A stretch of 5,662 bases of DNA from an uncultured Lysobacteraceae bacterium. GTDB lineage: Bacteria; Pseudomonadota; Gammaproteobacteria; Xanthomonadales; Rhodanobacteraceae. The notes beneath the pieces were generated by a model. The model did not search any database, was not told where the DNA came from, and saw nothing but the letters and a program-made list of their open reading frames with translations. This document shows positions 1-4,534 of the stretch, piece by piece. The stretch spans positions 1 to 5,662 of the forward strand of contig CAMLLF010000299.1 in NCBI GenBank assembly GCA_946480705.1, written 5' to 3'. Position 1 is the first letter of the stretch; every line of letters begins with the position of its first letter. The position numbers and the translations under genes are program-made.

Positions 1-1
1 C

Positions 2-220
2 TTCCTGCTCGATGGGCACGACCGGCTGGTGCAGTCGACGCTCGACGGGCAGCTTGCCGACGCGCGGTCGTATGCGGCGCTGCGCGCGGACTTCGGCGTC
101 CGCTCGCTGTTCGTCGAAGGGGGCGCGCGGCTGGCGGGCGCGGCGCGCGGACGCCGACGGATGCGGCAGAATGCGCGGCCTCGCGCCATTGCGGAGACCG
201 CCCGTGTTGCGAATGCCTGA
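2..220 (+). CDS. C-terminal fragment of an unidentified protein, cut by the window start
   Basis: The frame is open from the first bases and ends at a TGA at 218-220, so the start lies outside the window. The first 45 or so codons have the G/C-ending codons expected of this genome. They include the segment VRSLFVEGGARLAGA, which resembles the EGG motif region of RibD C-terminal-type reductases. The long tail that normally follows that motif is absent. After about position 150 the codons become less typical (gga, cga, cct, att, gtt) and the peptide turns arginine-rich, so the true end is unsure. The stop is 21 bp before the next gene and in the same frame, which would allow cotranscription. 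The product is not identified; the RibD likeness is a weak motif resemblance only. Confidence 0.35.
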   Translation, partial: FLLDGHDRLVQSTLDGQLADARSYAALRADFGVRSLFVEGGARLAGAARGRRRMRQNARPRAIAETARVANA

Positions 221-241
221 CGCGCTGCATCGCCCGCCCGC

Positions 242-973
242 ATGACGGCGCTGCTGCCGCTGCCCGGCGACGAGGTGCATATCTGGTATGCCTGGACCGC
301 GCAGTGCGAGGGTGCCGGGTTGCGCGACGCTTACGCTGCGCTGCTGACGCCCGACGAACGTGCGCGCTGCGCGCGCTTCGCGTTCGACGCGCTCAAGGCC
401 GAATACCTGCTGACGCGCGCGCTCTGCCGCACCGTGCTGTCGCGCTATGCGCCGGTGCGGCCGCAGGACTGGCGCTTCGAAAGCAATGCCTACGGCCGTC
501 CCGAAATCGCCGCGCCGCTCGTGCGGCCGCTGCGCTTCAATCTGTCCAACGCGCGCAGCCTCGTGGCCTGCGCCGTGACGAGCGGCAGCGACGTCGGCAT
601 CGACGTCGAGGAAACCGCACGCTCGGCCGCGCCGCTCGACATCGCCGACCAATTCTTCTCGGCCGAGGAACTCGCCGCACTGCGCGCGTTGCCGGCGCAC
701 GAGCAGGGCGCGCGCTTCTTCGATCTGTGGACGCTCAAGGAGTCCTACATCAAGGCGCGCGGACTCGGCCTGCAGATTCCGCTCAACCGCTTCTCGCTGC
801 GGTTCGGCGAGACGCTCGGCATTGCGATCGACGCGTCGCTGGCCGACGAAGCCGCCGACTGGCAGTTCTTCTCGACGCGCCTGAGCGGGGCGCACACGCT
901 GTCGCTCGCGGTGCGGCGCGGCGCGAATCCGCCGTATCGCATCCGATTGCACGAAATCGTGCCGCGGCCGTAG
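242..973 (+). CDS. Sfp-type 4'-phosphopantetheinyl transferase superfamily protein
   Basis: Enzymes of this family move the 4'-phosphopantetheine arm of CoA onto a conserved serine of acyl or peptidyl carrier proteins, switching apo-carriers to the active holo form in the cytoplasm. The 243-residue length fits the Sfp type (about 220-250) rather than the short AcpS type. Visible motifs in order are the N-terminal half with PDERARCARFAF (37-48), FNLSN (99-103), GIDVEE (119-124, with D121 and E123 as the expected magnesium ligands), FFSAEE (138-143), and WTLKESYIKARG (163-174) with K166, E167 and K171. The ATG at 242 is the first possible start after an in-frame stop at 218-220; no clear Shine-Dalgarno precedes it, so coupling to the upstream gene is plausible. 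One oddity is Asn103 where many relatives have His (FNLSH). Its carrier-protein target is not in this window. The TAG stop at 971-973 lies within the edge of a palindromic repeat. Confidence 0.93.
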   Translation: MTALLPLPGDEVHIWYAWTAQCEGAGLRDAYAALLTPDERARCARFAFDALKAEYLLTRALCRTVLSRYAPVRPQDWRFESNAYGRPEIAAPLVRPLRFNLSNARSLVACAVTSGSDVGIDVEETARSAAPLDIADQFFSAEELAALRALPAHEQGARFFDLWTLKESYIKARGLGLQIPLNRFSLRFGETLGIAIDASLADEAADWQFFSTRLSGAHTLSLAVRRGANPPYRIRLHEIVPRP

Positions 974-1005
974 GTTGGGTTGAGCCGCAGGCGAAGCCCA
1001 CCATC
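971..1005 (+). repeat. Palindromic repeat, copy 1, directly after the transferase stop
   Basis: The element folds as stem 976-981 with 995-1000 (TGGGTT/AGCCCA, one G-U pair as RNA), a tandem GA/GA internal loop (982-983 and 993-994), then stem GCC 984-986 with GGC 990-992 around a GCA loop. From memory, it resembles GTTGGGTT...AACCCAAC-type short palindromes scattered between genes in many proteobacteria. A near copy in inverted orientation lies at 2861-2884 (22 of 24 bases identical to 982-1005). The repeat edge supplies the stop codon of the upstream gene. There is no T-run after the stem, so a terminator role is not supported. Confidence 0.6.
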
Positions 1006-1329
1006 GAGGTGACTCCGTTGCAAAGAGCCCGTGCCGGAGGAACTCGCTTGCCACGGCATCTCTGACGCAACACGGACTTTCTCCGCCAGACTGTAGCGCG
1101 CCGATTAGCTTGATCGGTCCTGCCAGGTGGTTTGATTCAGTACGAATACCGGCTTAGCTGCCATCCCCCGGCGCATCTTGAGGCAACTTCCGGCTCGTAG
1201 TTCGTCTGCACGGTTCGGATGGGAGCTCCCCATCAACGCCTCTCTGACGGCCACCAGCACATAGCCCGAAGAGAAATTGCGCACAGCGCGCGCGCCGCCA
1301 GCCCCTGTCCGAGATAGCTCCGTCCCCCT

Positions 1330-1384
1330 GAGAACCTGAGCCGGTAGGGCACGGACTTCCGCGTAGGGGCCTACCGCCGTTCTC
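1330..1384 (-). repeat. Composite hairpin, 18 base pairs in three stems
   Basis: Three nested inverted repeats share one axis: GAGAAC 1330-1335 with GTTCTC 1379-1384 (6 bp), CGGTAGG 1342-1348 with CCTACCG 1370-1376 (7 bp), and CACGG 1350-1354 with CCGCG 1359-1363 (5 bp, four-base loop 1355-1358). The one non-Watson-Crick pair (1351/1362) is A-C on the plus strand but G-U on the minus strand. A folded transcript from the minus strand would therefore be fully paired, which is why the minus strand is given. No T-run follows on either side, so it is not an ordinary terminator. The function is unknown. Confidence 0.55.
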
Positions 1385-1390
1385 TCTGCC

Positions 1391-1451
1391 GACGAATCAG
1401 TTCGTCCCAGGGCTTGGAAGAGGCCTGGGTCAAGCCGCTATTTGGGACGAA
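1391..1451. repeat. Overlapping, mutually exclusive inverted repeats
   Basis: TTCGTC at 1401-1406 can pair with GACGAA at 1391-1396 (6 bp, TCAG loop) or, as part of TTCGTCCCA 1401-1409, with TGGGACGAA at 1443-1451 (9 bp). The second fold is strengthened inside by GGCTTG 1411-1416 with CAAGCC 1431-1436. A third option pairs CCCAGG 1406-1411 with CCTGGG 1424-1429. All pairings are perfect but cannot all form together. Possibilities are a switch-like RNA, a recombination site, or decayed repeat DNA; the sequence does not say which. Confidence 0.5.
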
Positions 1452-1623
1452 ATCATCCAACGGGCGCCGCGCAAGTCGGTGAGAGGATCTTCCCCGTGAC
1501 GGCAGTAGTTCGACCTGCTGCTATGCGGATGGCGCTTAACCGCAGTCGCTGAGATTGCGGCGTGCAAACATTAGAGGCGTGCTGAACCTACTGCGATCCG
1601 CCCCGAAGTCGCTTTCTTCTGTG

Positions 1624-1628
1624 AGGAA
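1624..1628 (+). promoter_or_regulatory. Ribosome binding site that fixes a TTG start
   Basis: AGGA at 1624-1627 lies seven bases before TTG 1635-1637, an ideal Shine-Dalgarno distance. No ATG or GTG exists in this frame between the in-frame stop at 1572-1574 and 1635, so this site decides the start of the following gene. Confidence 0.75.
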
Positions 1629-1634
1629 CCCCGT

Positions 1635-2573
1635 TTGAGCCCTACGAAAATTGCAGCCACCCTAATCGCCGTCGCCGCTGTTGCGATTGCAGCTTTTTTC
1701 GCCTTGCCGAGCCAGCGTGAATCGGATAAGCCGCTACCGGGGTCATCGACACCTCCCACGGCGCCCAATCCAGCCCCGCCCCCGGCCACACGGCCTAAGT
1801 CGAGTGAGATGCCGGCCGCCCAGGTAGTTCCTGCGTCAAGCGCGCAACAGAGCTACGACGCCGCAAACAATCTCGCATCGCTCGTAAAGAGCGTCCAGCC
1901 CCAGGTCGATGCTGGCAGTCCCGAAGCACTTCGACTTGTCGCGCTAGTGAATGATGAGTGCTTTGCCAGTCAAGCGACTCCCAATCGAGCCCAGAACTTC
2001 CGCGAAAAATTCGCAGCGGGACTTGCGGAGCCGCAACGGTCGATCGCTCTCCGGCACAACGACCTAGAAGAGCAACGTTGTCGCGACTTGGTTGCAGAGG
2101 GGAAGCTCACGCCCGCAAGTGTTCGCGAATCGCTGGCGCGGGCCGCCGCGGCGGGAGATCTGCTTGCAGCCACCATGAAGCTCGAAGAACAGTGGACCGA
2201 AAAGTCAGAGGACGAACTTAAGACCAGTCTGCGTCAGATCGTTGCATCTCGCGACGGTGAAGCAATCGGTGCAATGGCAACGATGCTGGGCGTCCGAGAA
2301 GAAGAGCCGCAAGTGAATGGGCCGTTCGCCGGGACACAAGAGGATTACCTCGCGTGGTTGCTCGTGGCATGCGACTTAGGACGTGACTGCAGCGAAAACA
2401 GCCGCGTGATGCGCCAACTCTGCCTCGTTATGGGCCGATGCCCGCCGGGAAACTACCGCGACTTCATTCGTACGAGTCTCGCGACTCCGAGCCAGTTCGA
2501 TACCGCCACCGTCAAGGAGAAGACGCTTTTACAGCGTATCTCGAATGGACGCTTTCAAGAAATTTTCCCCTGA
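1635..2573 (+). CDS. Membrane-anchored, cysteine-containing hypothetical protein (TTG start)
   Basis: The function is not recognised. The 312-residue protein begins with a short positive N-terminus and one hydrophobic segment (about 5-24), followed by a proline/serine/threonine-rich linker (about 33-54). This suggests an inner-membrane anchor or uncleaved signal with the rest in the periplasm. The remaining 240 residues look mostly alpha-helical and charged. Six cysteines are present (109, 149, 246, 252, 263, 269). The last four form a C-x5-C-x10-C-x5-C cluster in a segment beginning WLLVACDLGRDC, consistent with disulfides outside the cytoplasm. From memory, similar ACDLG...C...C proteins occur as uncharacterised proteins in Xanthomonadales-like genomes; this needs a search. 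The gene stands alone, uses many A/T-ending codons unlike its neighbours, and has an unusual TTG start backed by a good ribosome binding site. Lower GC suggests transfer from another source. Confidence 0.8.
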   Translation: MSPTKIAATLIAVAAVAIAAFFALPSQRESDKPLPGSSTPPTAPNPAPPPATRPKSSEMPAAQVVPASSAQQSYDAANNLASLVKSVQPQVDAGSPEALRLVALVNDECFASQATPNRAQNFREKFAAGLAEPQRSIALRHNDLEEQRCRDLVAEGKLTPASVRESLARAAAAGDLLAATMKLEEQWTEKSEDELKTSLRQIVASRDGEAIGAMATMLGVREEEPQVNGPFAGTQEDYLAWLLVACDLGRDCSENSRVMRQLCLVMGRCPPGNYRDFIRTSLATPSQFDTATVKEKTLLQRISNGRFQEIFP

Positions 2574-2594
2574 GCTGCTATCGGACTCTCGACC

Positions 2595-2747
2595 ATGACT
2601 AGTAAACGAATCTGGGCGTATGGCTACCGGGTGCGAATGCCCGGACGCACCGCCTGCATTCTGATCACACCAAACGGCGCTCCCATTCGGCGGACGCGCC
2701 GTTGTTCAATTCAGTTGTCATCCGTCGCCATTTTGGAAATGCGTTAG
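2595..2747 (+). CDS. Possible small open reading frame of 50 codons
   Basis: An ATG at 2595 opens a 50-residue frame ending at TAG 2745-2747. It starts 21 bp after the stop of the preceding gene. The peptide starts MTSKRIWAYGYRV and is basic with two cysteines. No good ribosome binding site precedes it, and a strong hairpin (2673-2703) sits inside it, which argues for non-coding DNA. It could also be the remnant of a longer gene. It matches no family I know. Confidence 0.18.
   Translation: MTSKRIWAYGYRVRMPGRTACILITPNGAPIRRTRRCSIQLSSVAILEMR
2673..2703. terminator. Strong hairpin, candidate bidirectional terminator
   Basis: AACGGCGC at 2673-2680 and GCGCCGTT at 2696-2703 form a perfect 8-bp stem around a 15-base loop. 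TCC 2681-2683 with GGA 2692-2694 adds three pairs. It lies between convergent genes (plus-strand gene ending 2573, minus-strand gene ending 2952). The plus side continues GTTCAATT and the minus side continues TGGTGTG, so neither has a good T-run. Termination is inferred from position and stem strength. Confidence 0.45.
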
Positions 2748-2810
2748 AAACCTCGATTTTTCGCGGGTTTCGTCCCGTTTTGTCCCATAAAGTTTCGACT
2801 AGTCCCGTTT
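2747..2810. repeat. Hairpin followed by 10-bp-phased GTCCC array
   Basis: GAAACC 2747-2752 pairs with GGTTTC 2766-2771, with an inner CGA/TCG stem closing a TTTT loop. Immediately after come four 10-base units starting at 2771, 2781, 2791 and 2801. Three carry GTCCC (at 2772, 2782, 2802), and the first and last share GTCCCGTTT. The third unit is degenerate. Ten-base spacing puts the motifs on one face of the helix, as for repeated protein-binding sites. The same TTCGTCCC 8-mer occurs at 1401-1408. No binding protein can be named from the window. Confidence 0.5.
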
Positions 2811-2858
2811 CCCAGATCACTTGGCACGACACACAGACGCCCGCCGGACGCGACTATC

Positions 2859-2911
2859 GCGATGTTGGGGTTCGCCTGCGGCTCGCCGCTCGCCCACGCC
2901 GGCTGCATCGC
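2859..2911 (-). repeat. Palindromic repeat, copy 2, inverted relative to copy 1
   Basis: The reverse complement of 2861-2884 matches 982-1005 at 22 of 24 bases. The element extends further than copy 1: GCGATG 2859-2864 pairs with CATCGC 2906-2911, and TGGG 2866-2869 with CCCA 2893-2896, enclosing GC-rich stems. It sits about 40 bp beyond the 3' end of the minus-strand hydrolase gene, so it is intergenic, like copy 1. It marks the point where composition returns to the high-GC background. Confidence 0.6.
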
Positions 2912-2951
2912 CTCGTCCGACGCCGCGCGAAATCGGCGGAACGGATCGGTC

Positions 2952-3845
2952 TCAGGCCAGATGCTTGCGCAGGAACGCAGTGCTGCGCGTCCAGGCGAGC
3001 TTCGCCGCGGCTTCGTCGTAGCGCGGCGTCGTGTCGTTGTTGAAGCCGTGCTGCGTGCCCGGATAGGTGTGCGCCTCGTAGCGCTTGCCGGCGGCCTTGA
3101 GCGCCTCCTCGTAGAGCGGCCAGCTCGCGTTGACGCGATCGTCCTTTTCGGCGAAATGCAGCTGCAGCGGCGCGCGGATCGCCGGCACGTCGGCCAGCGT
3201 CGGCGCGGGACCGTAGAACGGCACGGCCGCGCCGAGTTCGGGCAGTTGCGTGGCGAGCCAGTTCGAGATGCCGCCGCCGTAGCAGAAGCCGATGACGCCG
3301 ACCTTGCCGTTGCCGCCGTCGATGCCGGCGAGCGCGCGTGCCGCGGCGACGAAGTCGCTGCGCGTCCTGGCCTGGTCGAGCGTGCCGAACAGCTCGCGCG
3401 CCTTGTCCTCGTTGCCCGGATAGCCGCCGAGCGGTGCGAGCGCATCGGGTGCGAACACGATGAAATCCTCGAGCGCCATGCGTCGCGCGATGTCCTCGAT
3501 ATGCGGATTGAGGCCGCGGTTCTCGTGCACGACGAGCACGGCCGCGCGCTTCTTCGTTTCCTTCGTCTTCGCCGGCGTCACGAGATAGCCCTTGACCGTG
3601 CCGTTGCCGTCGGACGAGGGGAATTCGTGGCGCTTCGCGACGATGCGCGCATCGGATTCGGGAATCTGCTGCGCCGCGGCGAACTGCGGGCTCAGCTGCT
3701 GCAGGATCAGCTCGGCGGCGACGGCGCCGCCGACGACTTTCGCGACGGCGCCGAGAAAACCGCGCCGGCTCAGTGCGCCGTGCACGTAAGCGTCGAAATG
3801 CTCGAGGACTTCCGGATCGAAATCGGCACTGGTCTTGCGCGTCAT
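2952..3845 (-). CDS. Dienelactone hydrolase family protein with Tat signal
   Basis: This is an alpha/beta hydrolase of 297 residues. In this family a Cys-Asp-His triad opens lactone or ester bonds; the substrate here is unknown. The nucleophile is Cys188 in GFCYGG (187-191). The acid is Asp235 or Asp236 (EKDD) and the base is His266 (TQHGF); these spacings match the classic family triad. HENRG (107-111) carries the conserved Glu near the active site. About 60 N-terminal residues precede the catalytic domain and contain SRRGFLG (26-32), a twin-arginine signal, then a hydrophobic alanine/valine-rich stretch ending near AAAQQ. This points to folded export to the periplasm or to membrane anchoring. 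The ATG at 3845 has GGAG seven bases upstream. The frame stays open further upstream, but that part overlaps the preceding gene in another frame and lacks family likeness. It follows the DUF1579 gene by 77 bp and is probably cotranscribed with it. Confidence 0.92.
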   Translation of the reverse strand: MTRKTSADFDPEVLEHFDAYVHGALSRRGFLGAVAKVVGGAVAAELILQQLSPQFAAAQQIPESDARIVAKRHEFPSSDGNGTVKGYLVTPAKTKETKKRAAVLVVHENRGLNPHIEDIARRMALEDFIVFAPDALAPLGGYPGNEDKARELFGTLDQARTRSDFVAAARALAGIDGGNGKVGVIGFCYGGGISNWLATQLPELGAAVPFYGPAPTLADVPAIRAPLQLHFAEKDDRVNASWPLYEEALKAAGKRYEAHTYPGTQHGFNNDTTPRYDEAAAKLAWTRSTAFLRKHLA

Positions 3846-3852
3846 GACTGGG

Positions 3853-3856
3853 CTCC
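3853..3856 (-). promoter_or_regulatory. Ribosome binding site for the hydrolase gene
   Basis: GGAG on the minus strand (3856-3853) lies seven bases before the ATG at 3845. It supports the 297-residue start over the much longer open frame that continues upstream. Confidence 0.7.
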
Positions 3857-3922
3857 GGCGGCGGTGGAACGCCGAGCATCGCGGCGGCCGCGCGGCTGCG
3901 CAATGCCGATGCGCCGGAACGA

Positions 3923-4378
3923 CTACGCGTCGCGCCGCAATGCCACGCTCATCCAGGTTCGCCACGCGACATTGAGCCGCTCGCGCATTTCCCAGGTGCC
4001 GCTGAAGACGCGGCCGTCCTCGCTGAAATTGCCGCGAAAGCGCACATTGTTGCCGCTGTAGGTCCACTGCTCGCCGTCGACGCTGGCCTGCATCACGTTC
4101 GCATTGCCCTGGTTGTCGTAGGAATGCATCGTGAAGTGCTTGCGGCTCGCGTCGTAGCCGATGACTTCGATGCCTTCGACCGCGCCGTCGGGCATCTGCG
4201 CGACGAAGCGGTGCAGCAGGAAATGGCCGCCGGGCAGCCACTCGTAGGTGTCGGTCGCGCGATACGGCGCGCCGCGTCCCGACGGACCGAGCAGTTTCAC
4301 TTCCCCCTGCGTCGTCCACGTTCCGACGAACGCGGCGAGCGGCGCGAGCGCGGCATTGGCTGCGACGGTGTCGCTCAT
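3923..4378 (-). CDS. DUF1579 family protein
   Basis: This 151-residue cytoplasmic protein has no signal peptide or membrane segment. It shows the pattern typical of DUF1579: LAPLAAFVGTW near the start (11-21), YEWLPGGHFLLHRF (45-58), DGAVEGIEVIGYDA (64-77), HSYDNQGN (85-92), and alternating short strands to the end. It is consistent with a small beta-barrel of the lipocalin-like kind. The biochemical function of the family is unknown to me. The ATG at 4378 is chosen because AGGAG lies six bases upstream; an upstream start at 4450 would add 24 residues with no family likeness. It lies 156 bp downstream of the acyl-CoA dehydrogenase gene on the same strand and 77 bp before the hydrolase gene, so it is likely the first gene of a two-gene unit. 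Confidence 0.85.
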   Translation of the reverse strand: MSDTVAANAALAPLAAFVGTWTTQGEVKLLGPSGRGAPYRATDTYEWLPGGHFLLHRFVAQMPDGAVEGIEVIGYDASRKHFTMHSYDNQGNANVMQASVDGEQWTYSGNNVRFRGNFSEDGRVFSGTWEMRERLNVAWRTWMSVALRRDA

Positions 4379-4384
4379 CGATGG

Positions 4385-4389
4385 CTCCT
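4385..4389 (-). promoter_or_regulatory. Ribosome binding site for the DUF1579 gene
   Basis: AGGAG on the minus strand (4389-4385) is six bases before the ATG at 4378 and decides this start over the in-frame one at 4450. Confidence 0.7.
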
Positions 4390-4440
4390 GGCGCTGGATC
4401 AAGCGCGCACGGTAGCCCGATTCGGCGCACGCGGCCAAAT

Positions 4441-4465
4441 GCGACGCCACATCTGCGAGCGTCGC
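4441..4465 (-). terminator. Hairpin after the acyl-CoA dehydrogenase gene, possible terminator
   Basis: GCGACGC 4441-4447 and GCGTCGC 4459-4465 form a perfect 7-bp stem with an 11-base loop. On the minus strand it lies about 70 bases after the dehydrogenase stop and is followed by ATTT, a weak T-run. It could end that transcript or sit in the leader of the next gene. No clear promoter for the DUF1579 gene was found in 4379-4534. Confidence 0.35.
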
Positions 4466-4534
4466 GTTACGGCACGGTTAGCAACGCATTAAATCGCGCG
4501 TGCGGCGTTCAGCTTCGACGCGAAAATGCCGCTG

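Larger units (their letters stand above)
1006..1634. other. Gene-poor region with several inverted repeats
   Basis: No convincing protein gene is visible in about 630 bp. The base composition is lower in GC than the flanking genes and codon bias is absent in the plus frames. The longest open stretch seen is on the minus strand, 1437 down to 1105 (110 codons without a stop, no early ATG; possible GTG at 1284 or 1260, ATG at 1233). Structured elements are a perfect 10-bp palindrome GGGAGCTCCC at 1221-1230, a small hairpin CCGAT/ATCGG at 1101-1117, and the larger hairpins at 1330-1384 and 1391-1451 listed separately. No promoter for the gene at 1635 could be picked with confidence. The region may be decayed mobile DNA or may carry a structured RNA. 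Confidence 0.5.

Noticed and set aside
304..1065. A 253-codon plus-strand frame overlapping the phosphopantetheinyl transferase
   Set aside because: It is an out-of-frame shadow of a gene with intact family motifs; the product is arginine-rich and runs through the intergenic repeat.
1141..1200. 23S rRNA fragment
   Set aside because: The minus strand has TTGCCTCAAGATG, similar to a stretch near the 23S 3' end, but the bases on either side do not continue the match.
1330..1384. Group II intron domain V
   Set aside because: The minus strand reads GGTTCTCAGGGGG, which resembles the end of such domains, but the AGC triad with the right stem lengths and bulge is missing and no reverse transcriptase is nearby.
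1455..1540. Integron attC site
   Set aside because: ATCCAAC at 1455-1461 and GCTTAAC at 1534-1540 fit RYYYAAC, but no partner GTTRRRY site follows at a suitable distance and no integrase is present; matches this short arise by chance.
974..2951. CRISPR array or tRNA gene in the anomalous region
   Set aside because: No regularly spaced 24-40 base direct repeats and no cloverleaf with a T-loop motif were seen.
2862..4061. A 399-codon open frame on the plus strand opposite the hydrolase and DUF1579 genes
   Set aside because: It spans two well-supported genes on the other strand. Long antisense frames are expected in high-GC coding DNA, and its arginine- and alanine-rich product resembles no family.
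3846..4430. Upstream extension of the hydrolase frame to a start near 4430
   Set aside because: The extension overlaps the DUF1579 gene in another frame, and the ATG at 3845 has a well-placed ribosome binding site and a sensible Tat signal after it.
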